This document shows positions 1-9,371 of a stretch of 64,000 bases of DNA, one piece after another (position 1 is the stretch's first letter; each line of letters opens with the position of its first letter). Source of the stretch: G963675935 sp963823895 (GTDB lineage Bacteria > Planctomycetota > Planctomycetia > Pirellulales > Thermoguttaceae); the NCBI GenBank assembly GCA_963823895.1, contig CAWGNG010000026.1, positions 512,063 to 576,062 on the forward strand. The letters run 5' to 3'. The notes beneath the pieces were generated by a model, which was not told where the DNA came from, did no database searches, and worked only from the letters and a program-made list of their open reading frames with translations. Position numbers and translations under genes: made by a program.

Positions 1-2
1 GC

Positions 3-332
3 GCGATTGCCGCAAACGATGACTTCATTCGCGTAGATATGGGAAGGCGGACTTTGGAGTTGTGTGAAGAGGGTCGCACGTTCCGGGCTGCCGAGATTCT
101 CGCATTTACCGAGATATCGCGATACTACCGCAGTGACGCCGCGTTTGGATGGCTGCGAAGACTGCAAACCAGCGTCTTGGTCCGCGCTGCAGACTCCCAA
201 ATCGAACTCCACGCACTGGTCGATGGAGCGACCCGCCCGCCGTGGGCCGATCGGCTGGCAAGCATCTTTGCGGTGCCCGTTCGTCGAATCAAGTTGAACA
301 AATCCGAGAGTCGGGCGCTGAACGATCGATAG
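3..332 (+). CDS. C-terminal fragment of an unidentified protein, cut by the window edge
   Basis: An open frame runs in from the left edge and stops at 330-332. An internal ATG at 39 exists, but the frame is open upstream of it, so I read this as the tail of a gene starting outside the window. The roughly 109 visible residues are mixed charged and hydrophobic, with no membrane segment, signal peptide or motif I recognise. It is followed after 44 bases by a ribbon-helix-helix gene on the same strand. It could be a chance frame in GC-rich DNA; an alignment of the full upstream gene would settle it. Confidence 0.4.
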   Translation, partial: AIAANDDFIRVDMGRRTLELCEEGRTFRAAEILAFTEISRYYRSDAAFGWLRRLQTSVLVRAADSQIELHALVDGATRPPWADRLASIFAVPVRRIKLNKSESRALNDR

Positions 333-376
333 AGACGTTTGAGTCCCCATCGCGGCCGCCGGCCGCGCTGAATCGC

Positions 377-574
377 ATGAAACCACGCAAGCCATTCCTG
401 CTCCGCATCAGCCCGACGCTTTATGAAGCGATCGAGGGGCTGGCACAGCAGGAAATGCGGAGCGTCAACGGGCAGATCGAGTACCTGTTGAAGGAGGCGG
501 TACGGCGACGCGGGCGCAAGGTCGCCGAGGAGGCGGTCGAGTCGCCCGACGAGAACTCATCAACGTCAGAATGA
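377..574 (+). CDS. Small ribbon-helix-helix (Arc-type) DNA-binding protein
   Basis: A 65-residue protein. The frame is open further upstream, but the ATG at 377 starts the recognisable fold: a short basic strand (PFLLRISPTLYEAIE) followed by two helices (LAQQEMRSVNGQIEYLLKEA) and a basic tail. This is the Arc/MetJ-like ribbon-helix-helix pattern, in which the strand pairs in a dimer and enters the DNA major groove. The C-terminus is acidic and disordered. The stop lies 12 bases before the hydrolase start, so the two are probably co-transcribed. It could be an antitoxin, but no toxin gene is visible next to it. Confidence 0.65.
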   Translation: MKPRKPFLLRISPTLYEAIEGLAQQEMRSVNGQIEYLLKEAVRRRGRKVAEEAVESPDENSSTSE

Positions 575-586
575 AAGGGTCATGCC

Positions 587-1945
587 GTGAAGGTCGCAAG
601 CTGCTGGTTGTTCTTGGCCGTCCTGGTCTGCGATTGCACCACTGCCGCAGAGCCGGAGAAGCCCCAGGACAAGAATATCGCGTCGGCTGCGGGCCAGTTC
701 GTCGATCAGATGGCGAAGGGTGAATTCTCCGCGGCCGTCAGAGATTTTGACGCCACGATGAAGAGTCTGGTGTCGCCGGACAGGCTCAAACAGATTTGGG
801 AACCGCTGGTTGCCCAGGTTGGCCCGCTGAAATCGCAGTTGAGCGCCCGGACCGAGCGCGTGGGCGCGTATGACTGCGTGTTCGTCACCTGCCAGTTCGA
901 GAAGACCAAGCTCGACGTGAAGGTGGTTTTCAATCGCTCGAAGCAGATCAGCGGCCTGTTTTTCGTGCCGACCAAGGCCGCCGCCAAGTACCGGCCCCCT
1001 TCCTATGCAAACCCGAGCACGTTCGTAGAGCGGGAAGTGCAGATCGGCAACGGGGAGTGGGCGCTGCCGGGCACGCTGACGATGCCGCTAGGCGACGGGC
1101 CGTTTCCAGCCGTCGTCCTGGTACACGGCTCCGGGCCGAACGACCGCGACGAAACCATCGGACCGAACAAGCCCTTCTGCGATTTGGCCTGCGGCCTGGC
1201 TTCTCGTGGTGTCGCCGTCTTGCGCTACGAGAAACGGACGAAGCAGCACGCCGCGAAGCTCTTGGCCCTCAAGGGCGATTTCACCGTCAAGGAGGAGACG
1301 ATCGACGATGCAGTAGCGGCGGCGGCGCTGCTGCGACACACGGAAAAGATCGCGCCAGACAAGGTGTTTGTGCTCGGCCACAGCTTGGGCGGGATGCTCG
1401 TGCCGCAGATCGCCGCGCAGGACTCCGCGATTGCCGGGTTCATCATCGCGGCTGGAACCACCAGACCGCTCGAAGAGATCATCCCCGCGCAGTACAAGTA
1501 CATCTTCAGCTTGCAGGGCAACATCTCCGAGCACGACAAGGAGACGTTGCGGAAAGTCGAGTCGGAACTGGCGCGGGTGAAGGCCCTGGAACGCTCGCCA
1601 AAGGCCGCCTCGACGGAGCAGGTTCTCGGCGCGCCCGCGTCATACTGGCTCGACCTGCATCGCCACCCGACCGTGGAGACGGCGCGGGGCATGAAACAGC
1701 CGGTGCTGGTCATCCAGGGCGGCCGCGACTATCAGGCAACGTTGGAGGATTTTCAGGGCTGGAAGGATGCGCTCTCCTCGCACAAGAACGCACAGTTCAA
1801 GCTCTACCCCAAACTCAACCATCTGTTTATCGAGGGCGAAGGCAAAAGCACGCCTAGCGAGTATGAAACTCCCGGCCACGTGGCCGAGGCGGCAATCAAG
1901 GATGTGGCGGCGTGGATCAAGCAACCCGAAAAGAAACTCCCATGA
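587..1945 (+). CDS. Secreted alpha/beta-hydrolase with N-terminal DUF3887-like domain
   Basis: A 452-residue protein starting at GTG 587, preceded by an AAAGGG ribosome site at 574-579. Residues 1-20 form a signal peptide. Residues about 30-125 resemble the DUF3887 (NTF2-like) domain often placed before hydrolases. From about residue 150 the alpha/beta-hydrolase fold follows: VLVHGSGPNDRDE (oxyanion region), the nucleophile elbow GHSLGG near residue 265, an acid in QGGRDYQ near 378 and a histidine in LNHLF near 409. This is the usual Ser-Asp-His triad of periplasmic esterase or peptidase relatives. Substrate unknown. Its stop overlaps the next start by ATGA, so translation is coupled. Confidence 0.85.
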   Translation: MKVASCWLFLAVLVCDCTTAAEPEKPQDKNIASAAGQFVDQMAKGEFSAAVRDFDATMKSLVSPDRLKQIWEPLVAQVGPLKSQLSARTERVGAYDCVFVTCQFEKTKLDVKVVFNRSKQISGLFFVPTKAAAKYRPPSYANPSTFVEREVQIGNGEWALPGTLTMPLGDGPFPAVVLVHGSGPNDRDETIGPNKPFCDLACGLASRGVAVLRYEKRTKQHAAKLLALKGDFTVKEETIDDAVAAAALLRHTEKIAPDKVFVLGHSLGGMLVPQIAAQDSAIAGFIIAAGTTRPLEEIIPAQYKYIFSLQGNISEHDKETLRKVESELARVKALERSPKAASTEQVLGAPASYWLDLHRHPTVETARGMKQPVLVIQGGRDYQATLEDFQGWKDALSSHKNAQFKLYPKLNHLFIEGEGKSTPSEYETPGHVAEAAIKDVAAWIKQPEKKLP

Positions 1946-2940
1946 ACGCGCCCTACCGACGAAGTCGATGGTTGATCCTGCTGGGCGGGCTGGCCACTCC
2001 GTTGGGCATAGCGGCGGCCGTCGCCGGGGTTTGCATGCTCAGGGCCGAGCCCGATCCTGGCGCGCCGGCTTGTGCGCCGATCATCGTGGGGATTCTCCTC
2101 TGCACCTTCCCTACTCTTCTCCTCGGCGTGGGCGGCCCGCTGATTATCATAGACGTGATCCGCCATCGCCTTATCGTCGAAGGCGACAGCATAACCCAAA
2201 TGCAGCTCTTTCGAACGAAACAGGTCAATCTCGCCGATGTCGTCGAAGCGCGATGGCGAGTCGGAGGCAGCGGCATCCTGAAGCTGAAAAACGCAAGCGA
2301 AGCGATCAAATTGGAATTCGCCGGCTATTCCGGGGCAGAGACGCGGCAACTCATCAAGTTTTTCCATCTGCGTCTTCCCGCCGAAGTCCAAAAAGGCTGG
2401 AAGAAGTTCTGGGAGGCGAAGTGGCGAATGTTCGACGAGCCCGATCCTGCGCGAAGCGAAGAGTTCGCGGAGGAGACTCGTCGCTTGCGTCTTCGGCTGT
2501 CGATCTGGCTGCTGCTAGGCGGTAGTGTGCTCGTCTTTGTCGCGGTCGTGGTTTGGTTTTACACGCACGATATCAGCACCTTCAGGCATCTTGCGCTTCT
2601 GATTCTCCTCTTGCCGATAATCTTCGTTGTTTCGGCCAACCGCGGCAGAATCGCCGAGCATCCGGACGTGCGGTCGGGTCGTACCGCCAGCCTGCGTCCG
2701 TTTATCGGTCTCGCCATCGCGATGCTGGATATACTTGTAGCAATACCGTTCGGCCTGCTGAGTCTGCCGATCATGGGCCAGTCGGTAATGTATGCGGGCG
2801 CTGCGATTGGCTGCCTCTGGATGGTCATTGGGGCATGGCGTCAGCAGCGGAGAATCCGACAAGCGACATCCCTCGCCGCCAAACTCGCCGAGCAGGAGTA
2901 CATGCAGCCTGAGCCGGAACGCAACGCCAGCGGCCTGTAG
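1942..2940 (+). CDS. Integral membrane protein of unknown function
   Basis: A 332-residue protein, start placed at ATG 1942 because it overlaps the hydrolase stop in an ATGA, although the frame is open back to 1912. Two membrane segments lie near the N-terminus (about residues 8-32 and 44-72). They are followed by a soluble part of about 110 residues containing a PH-like strand pattern (IVEGDSITQMQLF, LKLKNASEAIKLEF). Four more hydrophobic segments follow, and the tail is charged. The layout resembles bacterial PH-domain membrane proteins, but I cannot assign a family. The stop codon lies inside the left arm of a palindromic repeat. Confidence 0.7.
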   Translation: MNAPYRRSRWLILLGGLATPLGIAAAVAGVCMLRAEPDPGAPACAPIIVGILLCTFPTLLLGVGGPLIIIDVIRHRLIVEGDSITQMQLFRTKQVNLADVVEARWRVGGSGILKLKNASEAIKLEFAGYSGAETRQLIKFFHLRLPAEVQKGWKKFWEAKWRMFDEPDPARSEEFAEETRRLRLRLSIWLLLGGSVLVFVAVVVWFYTHDISTFRHLALLILLLPIIFVVSANRGRIAEHPDVRSGRTASLRPFIGLAIAMLDILVAIPFGLLSLPIMGQSVMYAGAAIGCLWMVIGAWRQQRRIRQATSLAAKLAEQEYMQPEPERNASGL

Positions 2941-3099
2941 GTCCCGCTTGCCGAGCGGGACTTTCGCGCGGACCGGGGGCTTCCACCTGCCGAGCGGGAC
3001 TTTCGCGCGCGGGACACCTGATCCCGCTCGGCAAGCCGGGCTTTTGCTCTTTCCATCCGGTCCCGCTCGGCAAGCGGGACCTACCGCAAGCGGGACCTA
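2938..3099. repeat. Cluster of GTCCCGCT palindromic intergenic repeats
   Basis: Perfect 24-base inverted arms lie at 2938-2961 and 3060-3083, each arm itself nearly palindromic (TCCCGCTTGCCGAGCGGGA). A 22-base direct repeat beginning TGCCGAGCGGGACTTTCG occurs at 2949-2970 and 2988-3009. A partial third copy of the right end (GCAAGCGGGACCTA) lies at 3086-3099. The left arm includes the stop codon of the membrane-protein gene. The rest of the stretch up to 3229 has no gene; AAAGGA at about 3218 is the likely ribosome site of the next gene. Confidence 0.85.
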
Positions 3100-3229
3100 C
3101 TGAGATCGGGCGCATGGCACGGCGTTTGGTGATCTGCTAAACTGGTGCTTGGCGCACCGCTGGTTGCGGGCGCAACGATTCGTTCCCACGATCTGATTTT
3201 CTCCCCTGCTTGCGTAAAGGAAAGACACG

Positions 3230-6200
3230 ATGCACGTACTCACGAAATCGGCAAGGGTCTGGAATCGGTTGTTGGCCGCCGCGCTTTGTACGTTCTCGCT
3301 GGCCATTGCTTCTTCCGCCGCCTTCGCCTCCGACGTGGGCGACCGCTTGGAAAAGGGCTTCCTCTCGCCGCCGGCCTCGGCCCGGCCGCATACCTGGTTT
3401 CACTGGATGAACGGCAATGTGACCAAGGAGGGGATCACCGCCGATCTGGAAGCGATGCAGCGGGTGGGCATCGGCGGCTTTCAGGTCTTCAATCCCCTAG
3501 AGGGCATTCCCGACGGGCCGGCGCCCTACATGAGCCCGCAGTGGCTCGACATGATGAAGTTCGCCGCGGCCGAGGCCGATCGGCTCGGGCTGGAAATGTG
3601 TTTCCACAACTGCGCCGGCTGGTCGAGCAGCGGTGGACCGTGGATCAAGCCCGCGCAGGCGATGCAGACGGTCGTCATTAGCGAAACGCAGGCGAAGGGG
3701 CCGGCCAAGTTCGACGCCGTCTTGCCGCAGCCGCACACCGACCACGGCTATTACCGCAACATTGCCGTGCTGGCCTTCCCCACTCCGACGGCAAAGGCGA
3801 CGATCGACCGCCTGCCGCCCAAGTCACTCTCGCAGCAAGAATATGAATACGGAATTCAGCCGGACGCCAAAACAGTGCCGACGGCAGCCACCGTGGCCAA
3901 GGATAGCATCGTCGTGCTGACTTCCAATCTCGCGGCCGACGGTAAATTGACCTGGGACGTGCCCGAGGGCAATTGGACGATCCTCCGCATCGGCCATACG
4001 CCGACCGGCGCGGTAAACGCTCCCGCGCCGCTGGCCGGCCGCGGACTGGAATGCGACAAGCTGAGCCCCGAGGGGGTCGAGGCCCATTGGGCCGGCGGCA
4101 TCATCCCGATCCTCAAGCATCTTGGCCCGCTGGCGGGCACGGTCGTCAACGATGTCCTGATCGACAGTTACGAAGTGGGCGACAACAATTGGACGCCGAA
4201 GTTCCGCGACGAGTTCATCAGTCGCCGCGGCTACGACCCGATCCCCTTCCTGCCGACGCTGGCCGGCCGCTACGTCGGCAGCGGCGAGCTGACCGAGCGA
4301 TTCCTCTGGGATTTCCGCCGCACGCTCTGCGATCTGTTCGCCGAGAACTACTACTGGCGCTTCGCCGAGTTGTGCCACGAGCACGGCCTGAAATTCTCGG
4401 TCGAGCCCTACGACGGCCCGTTCGAGTGCCCGCAAGTCGGCGCGAAGGCTGACATCATCATGGGCGAGTTTTGGGCCACGACCGACTTGAACAGCATCGG
4501 TGCGGTCAATACGGTCAAGCTGGCGGCGACGGTGGCCAACACGCACGGCATTCCGATCGTCGGCGCCGAGTCGTTTACCGGTTCGCCGGGCCCCTACAGC
4601 AACTGGCTGGGCCATCCCGGCATGTTGAAGCCGGAGGGGGACGCAATGTGGTGTCTGGGCCTGAACCGCTTCATTTTCCACACCTACGCCCATCAGCCCT
4701 GGCTCGACAAACTGCCCGGCATGACGATGGGCCAGTGGGGCACGCATTTCAGCCGCACGAACACCTGGTGGGAACTGTCGAAGCCCTGGATGCAGTACAT
4801 CGCCCGCTCGCAGTTCCTGCTGCAACAGGGGCGCACTGTGGCCGACGTGCTCTTCTTCTCCGGCGAAGCGGCCCCCAACGGCGGCGTTTTCCGCCCCGAC
4901 CTCAAGGCCAAGGGCTACGACTACGACACCGTCGGCACCGATCTGATCATGAAGCTCACGGTCAAGGACGTCGATGTCTGCACGCCCGTCGGCGGCAGAT
5001 ATCGCCTGCTCGTACTGCCCGACACCGAATGGACGACGCCGGCGTTGGCGAAGAAGGTGCAAGAACTGGTCAACGCTGGCGCCGTCGTGATTGGTCCGAA
5101 ACCGAAGAAATCGCCAAGTCTGGTCAACTATCCGGCTTGCGACGCGGAAGTGCAGAAAATTGCCGATGACGTTTGGGGAACAACAAATGGCACACAGCGT
5201 TATGGTTGCGGCAAGATCGTCACCGGCCGCGATATTGAGGAGGTGTTGCGCGATCAACAAGTGCGACCTGACTTCCGCAGTAATCCGCATCTGGACTTTA
5301 TCCACCGCGTTATTGGTGATGCGGACATCTACTTTGTGGCCAATACGACGAAAAAGCGAGTGACGTCCCTTTGCGAGTTCCGCATCGATGGCCGCCGACC
5401 GGAGTTATGGGATGCCGAGACGGGCGCGATCGAGCCCGCGCCAATGCGGGGGGCGTCCGGCAATAGTGTGACGTTGACACTTGAGCCGCGGGGTTCGATC
5501 TTCGTCGTGTTCCGTCATCCGAACGAGGATCCGGCGCCTCGCGGCGAGTACGACAAGATTCAGTCCCCGAACGACCCGTGTATTGCCCGATCACCCGAGC
5601 TCACGATCAAGAGGGCGATCTATGGCGTTCTTGATCGGCCAAACGGTGGCACCGTCGATGTGACGGCGAAACTCGCCGGATTGGTTAGCAACACCGGCCG
5701 CCTAGAGGTAACGGCCAACAACAATCTCGCCGGCGATCCCGCGGTTAATTCCGTCAAGCAGTTGCGAGTTGATTACGTTCTCAACGGCAAAGCCAAATCG
5801 ATAACCGTTAGCGAGAACGAAGAACTTGAGTTGCCCGCGGACCTGCCTTTCAACGTGCTTCCGGCCCCGCGGCTTTCTGTTGAAAACGGCAAGATGTGGT
5901 TGACAGTCTCCGGTCCAGGCCGCTATGCCTTGCTTGGAGGGTTTGACGGCCAGTCGGTTGGAATGCAACTGGACATCCCCGCTTTCCCCCAGCCCGCCGA
6001 CGTAACCGGCTCCTGGGACGTGACCTTCCAAGAGGGCCGCGGCGCGCCGGCGAAGGCGACGTTCGAGAAGCTGATCTCCTGGCCGGATTCTAAGGACAAG
6101 GGGATCAAGTATTTCTCGGGCACGGCGGCGTACCGCAAGACGATCAACATTCCCGCCGAGCGCTTTGGCGAGAATCGCTCACTGCTGCTCGATCTGGGCA

Positions 6201-6562
6201 GCGTCCGCGAGATCGCCGAAGTGCGGCTCAACGGTCAAAACCTGGGCATCCTCTGGAAAGCCCCGTTCCGAGTGGACATCACCAAGGCCGCCAAGCCGGG
6301 CGACAACGAGTTGGAGGTCCGCGTGACGAACCTCTGGCCGAATCGGCTGATCGGCGACGAACAGTATCCCGACAACTGCCAATGGGACGGCATCCACTTG
6401 AAGCAGTGGCCCGAGTGGATGGTCAAGGGCGAACCGCGGCCGGTCAAGGAGCGGCTCACGTTCACCACCTGGAAGCACTGGCACAAAGACTCGCCGCTCC
6501 AGCCCTCCGGTCTGCTCGGCCCGGTGAAACTGCTGACGCTGCAAAAAGTGGCCGTGCCGTAA
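3230..6562 (+). CDS. Secreted glycoside hydrolase, GH106 (alpha-L-rhamnosidase-like)
   Basis: An 1110-residue protein with a signal peptide over residues 1-35 (hydrophobic run then AFAS). The N-terminal region matches the GH106-type family: RPHTWFHWMNGNVTKEGI, IGGFQVFNP, CFHNCAGWSSSGGPW. The middle is a long catalytic barrel with many aromatic and acidic residues (FSVEPYDGPFE, IPIVGAESFTG, the latter carrying candidate catalytic glutamates). The C-terminal 130 residues form a GH2-type jelly-roll carbohydrate-binding module (LNGQNLGILWKAPFRVDIT). The expected role is removing rhamnose from plant or algal polysaccharide outside the cytoplasm. The GH3 gene and sugar transporter downstream on the opposite strand fit a small glycan-use locus. 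Confidence 0.85.
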   Translation: MHVLTKSARVWNRLLAAALCTFSLAIASSAAFASDVGDRLEKGFLSPPASARPHTWFHWMNGNVTKEGITADLEAMQRVGIGGFQVFNPLEGIPDGPAPYMSPQWLDMMKFAAAEADRLGLEMCFHNCAGWSSSGGPWIKPAQAMQTVVISETQAKGPAKFDAVLPQPHTDHGYYRNIAVLAFPTPTAKATIDRLPPKSLSQQEYEYGIQPDAKTVPTAATVAKDSIVVLTSNLAADGKLTWDVPEGNWTILRIGHTPTGAVNAPAPLAGRGLECDKLSPEGVEAHWAGGIIPILKHLGPLAGTVVNDVLIDSYEVGDNNWTPKFRDEFISRRGYDPIPFLPTLAGRYVGSGELTERFLWDFRRTLCDLFAENYYWRFAELCHEHGLKFSVEPYDGPFECPQVGAKADIIMGEFWATTDLNSIGAVNTVKLAATVANTHGIPIVGAESFTGSPGPYSNWLGHPGMLKPEGDAMWCLGLNRFIFHTYAHQPWLDKLPGMTMGQWGTHFSRTNTWWELSKPWMQYIARSQFLLQQGRTVADVLFFSGEAAPNGGVFRPDLKAKGYDYDTVGTDLIMKLTVKDVDVCTPVGGRYRLLVLPDTEWTTPALAKKVQELVNAGAVVIGPKPKKSPSLVNYPACDAEVQKIADDVWGTTNGTQRYGCGKIVTGRDIEEVLRDQQVRPDFRSNPHLDFIHRVIGDADIYFVANTTKKRVTSLCEFRIDGRRPELWDAETGAIEPAPMRGASGNSVTLTLEPRGSIFVVFRHPNEDPAPRGEYDKIQSPNDPCIARSPELTIKRAIYGVLDRPNGGTVDVTAKLAGLVSNTGRLEVTANNNLAGDPAVNSVKQLRVDYVLNGKAKSITVSENEELELPADLPFNVLPAPRLSVENGKMWLTVSGPGRYALLGGFDGQSVGMQLDIPAFPQPADVTGSWDVTFQEGRGAPAKATFEKLISWPDSKDKGIKYFSGTAAYRKTINIPAERFGENRSLLLDLGSVREIAEVRLNGQNLGILWKAPFRVDITKAAKPGDNELEVRVTNLWPNRLIGDEQYPDNCQWDGIHLKQWPEWMVKGEPRPVKERLTFTTWKHWHKDSPLQPSGLLGPVKLLTLQKVAVP

Positions 6563-6663
6563 GCGTCGCTTCGTAGAAGAACAACCGGCGGATACCCCCT
6601 GGCGACCTGCGGCAAATTGCCGTAGGCGCTTGGGGACTGTCGGCGACCACAGCGATGCGCTCA

Positions 6664-6851
6664 CCACGGAGACACGGAGGACACGGAGAAGGCAAACCGA
6701 AATGGGGAAAAGCCACAGATAAACACAGACGAACACAGATAGCCCTCGGCCTGCCGTACGAATTCTGCGTTCGTTCGACATTTATCTGTGTTCATCCGTG
6801 TTGATCCGTGGCTTCCTTGGTTGTGCCTCCGTGTCCTCCGTGTCTCCGTGG
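6664..6851. repeat. Nested inverted-repeat element (CACGGAG outer arms, CACAGAT inner arms)
   Basis: Outer arms of 25 bases are perfect inverted copies at 6664-6688 and 6827-6851, built from CCACGGAG, CACGGAGG and ACACGGAG blocks. Inner arms at about 6711-6741 (CCACAGATAAACACAG...) and 6779-6812 pair with a few mismatches. The whole can fold into one long stem-loop. It fills most of the 352-base gap between the convergent GH106 and GH3 genes, so it could end transcription from both sides, but it also looks like a dispersed non-autonomous element. No gene is seen in 6563-6914. Confidence 0.85.
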
Positions 6852-6914
6852 TAAGCTCTTGGGTCTTTGAGTTGTCGCCACGTGCCAACTTCCGACCAAT
6901 TCTGTTCGCGGTCG

Positions 6915-9263
6915 TCATTTCACCTCGAATTTCCCCCGCAACTTGATGAATTCGTCCTCGGCGGCGGGACCGACCATCAGTTCGATCGTGCCGGGCTCGA
7001 CCACGCGCTTCATCGCCACGTTCCAAACGGCCATTTCGGAGGCTGGAATCGAGAATTCGACGCGCCGCGTTTCGCCGGGCATCAGGTCGACCTTGTGGAA
7101 ACGAATCAATCGCTTCAGCGGCGTCACGACCGAGGTGAAATCCTCGTGGTAATAGACCTGCGCGACTTCGCGGCCCTCGCGGGTGCTGGTGTTCTTCACG
7201 TTGAAGCTGAAACGGACTGTGCCCGCCGGGTCGATCGTCGGCGTTTCGATTTTCAGGTCGGAATACTCGAAACTGGTGTAGCTCAGCCCGTAGCCGAACG
7301 ACCAGAGCGGGGCGGAGGTCGCACCGAGGTAGTTGCCGCGGCCTTGCGGGGCGTAATCGTAGGTCGTCGGGATGTGGCCGGCGGTCTGCACGACGGAGAC
7401 CGGCAGCCTCCCACTCGGATTGATTCGGCCGAAGAGGATTTCGGCGACGGCCGTACCGCCCTGCTCGCCAGGATAGAACACGCTGAGGATCGCGGGAATG
7501 TGCTCCTTCATCCACGGTTCGCTCAGCGGCCGGCCTTGCACCATGACGACGACCGTCGGCTTGCCGGTGGCCACGACGGTCTTGACCAGATCGTCCTGCA
7601 CGCCGGATGCCATCAGTTCGAAGCGGTCGCAGGCTTCGCCCACGGTCGCCAGCCTGAGAAAGTTGGGATCGGTCTCGCCGGTGCCGGTGCCGACGCCGGT
7701 GGAACTCGTATCGCCGATCACCACGATCGCCACGTCGCTCTTTTGTGCGGCCGCAACCGCTGCGGCGAAACCGGCGGTGCTACCGTCGAGAAAATCGCAG
7801 CCGCGGGCGTAGCGGACGGCGACGCCCGAGTCTTTCAGCAGGTTGCGGATTCCGCCGAGCACCGTAACGCCGCTCGAATTGTCCTTCGAGGCCGAATAGT
7901 CGCCATACTCGACTTGATTCGCGTTCGGCCCGATCACCGCGACCGATTTCAGCTTCGCGGCAACGAGCGGCAGCAGATTCTTCTCGTTTTTCAGCAGAAT
8001 CACCGATTCTTCGGCCATTCGCCGGGCCAGGGTGACATGCGCGGGCGTGTGGATCAGTTTCGGCAGTTCTTCCGGCGTAGGGAAGGTTCGCATTCCGTCG
8101 AAAAGCCCGAGGACGAACTTCAACCGCAGAATCCGCGAGCAGGCGAGGTCCACATATTTTTCGGCGATCCGGCCCTGCCGCACCATTTCGACGAGGTGCG
8201 GATAGGCGTAACCGCCGGCGGCTTCGAGATCGACGCCAGCCTTCAGGGCGAGCATTCCCGCTTCGGCCGGCGAGCGGGCGATGTGCTGCGATTGTTCGAG
8301 CAGAGCGATGCCGCCCCAGTCGCAATAGATATAGCCCTTGAAGCCCCACTCGTCGCGGAGCACGGTGGTCAGCGCCCAGCGGTTGGCGTGCGATGGGATG
8401 CCGTCGGTCGTGTTGTAGGAGGCCATGACGGATGTGAGGTGTCCCTCTTTGATGGCGGCTTCGTGCGGCATGAAATAGAGCGAACGCAACTCGCGCTCGC
8501 CGACGCTGCACGCCGCGGTATTCAGGCCAGCCGCGGGGGTCGAAGAACCGCAGGTCCAATAGGCGACCGTGGCGATGCGATCCGGCGGGATGCCCTGCCA
8601 GGCGTTTTCGCCCTGGATACCTTTGACGAAGGCCACGCACAGCCGCGACGACAAGTAGGGACATTCGCCGTAGGTCTCCTCCACGCGGCCCCAGCGCGGG
8701 TCGCGGGCCAGTTCGAGGCCGGGACCCATGCCGTGCGAGAGGCCCAGGGCCGCCGCCTCCTGGCCGATGGCCGCCGCCATTTCCTGAACCAGTTCGGGAT
8801 TCCACGTGGCCGCCTGGGCAATGAATTGCGGAAAAACCGTGGTATCGAGTGCCAAGACGCCGTGCATCGTGCAGTGCAGGTTGATCATCGGCACGCCCAG
8901 CCGCGTGTGCTTCAGGCCGTACTCATGCACCGCCTTGCTGAGCCGCAGTGTATCGCGGGCGTGAACGCCGATGGGGGAGAAGACCGCCCCGTAGCTGATC
9001 CCCTTGAACGCGGCGTCAAGTTCCTTCTCGCCGATCGTCTTCTTGGCGAAATCGGCGGCGACGGCCTCGCAGCCGAAGATCGGGAACTGCTGGAGTTGCG
9101 CCACCTTCTCTTCGAGCGTCATCCGACCGAGCAGGTCCTGGATTCGCTGCTCGACCGGCAGCCGCGGATCGCGAAACGGCTCGTCGGCCGACCATGCGGC
9201 GGCGACCAGCAACAGATTCAGCCCCGCAAGGCACGATATCAACGCAAGAGATCGACAGAGCAT
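6915..9263 (-). CDS. Secreted glycoside hydrolase family 3 (beta-glucosidase/xylosidase type)
   Basis: A 782-residue protein with a signal peptide (residues 1-25, ending AAWSADEP). It has the usual GH3 order: a TIM barrel to about residue 370, an alpha/beta sandwich, then a C-terminal fibronectin-III-like domain (GREVAQVYYHEDF). The nucleophile aspartate is in YIYCDWGG near residue 313. LVMAQGRPL-type sequence (VVMVQGRPLSEPW) and PLSVVQT-type strands of the sandwich domain are also present. It should release terminal beta-linked glucose or xylose in the periplasm. It lies 108 bases downstream of the sugar transporter on the same strand, consistent with joint expression. Confidence 0.9.
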   Translation of the reverse strand: MLCRSLALISCLAGLNLLLVAAAWSADEPFRDPRLPVEQRIQDLLGRMTLEEKVAQLQQFPIFGCEAVAADFAKKTIGEKELDAAFKGISYGAVFSPIGVHARDTLRLSKAVHEYGLKHTRLGVPMINLHCTMHGVLALDTTVFPQFIAQAATWNPELVQEMAAAIGQEAAALGLSHGMGPGLELARDPRWGRVEETYGECPYLSSRLCVAFVKGIQGENAWQGIPPDRIATVAYWTCGSSTPAAGLNTAACSVGERELRSLYFMPHEAAIKEGHLTSVMASYNTTDGIPSHANRWALTTVLRDEWGFKGYIYCDWGGIALLEQSQHIARSPAEAGMLALKAGVDLEAAGGYAYPHLVEMVRQGRIAEKYVDLACSRILRLKFVLGLFDGMRTFPTPEELPKLIHTPAHVTLARRMAEESVILLKNEKNLLPLVAAKLKSVAVIGPNANQVEYGDYSASKDNSSGVTVLGGIRNLLKDSGVAVRYARGCDFLDGSTAGFAAAVAAAQKSDVAIVVIGDTSSTGVGTGTGETDPNFLRLATVGEACDRFELMASGVQDDLVKTVVATGKPTVVVMVQGRPLSEPWMKEHIPAILSVFYPGEQGGTAVAEILFGRINPSGRLPVSVVQTAGHIPTTYDYAPQGRGNYLGATSAPLWSFGYGLSYTSFEYSDLKIETPTIDPAGTVRFSFNVKNTSTREGREVAQVYYHEDFTSVVTPLKRLIRFHKVDLMPGETRRVEFSIPASEMAVWNVAMKRVVEPGTIELMVGPAAEDEFIKLRGKFEVK

Positions 9264-9298
9264 TGGTAGGTTCCTTGTTTAGAGTTTTTTGGCAGAAC

Positions 9299-9364
9299 GT
9301 ACTCTTCACGCTCCGCGTGAAGCGGCTTCGGCACCACTTCCCTCTCGCGGAGCCAGAGGAGTAC
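9299..9364. repeat. Degenerate GTACTC-TCACGC palindromic repeat
   Basis: The left arm GTACTCTTCACGCTCCGCGT (start 9299) and the right arm ending GGAGTAC (9364) form an imperfect inverted repeat between the MFS and GH3 genes. The left arm matches, with few changes, the perfect 25-base palindrome arms at 42125-42195 after hydE. So this is a second, decayed copy of the same family. Confidence 0.7.
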
Positions 9365-9371
9365 AAAACAC

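Noticed and set aside
6867..9269. An 800-codon open frame on the + strand across the GH3 gene.
   Set aside because: It is antisense to a clear GH3 enzyme, has no recognisable motif, and has the His/Gly/Arg/Asp-rich composition of GC-driven shadow frames.
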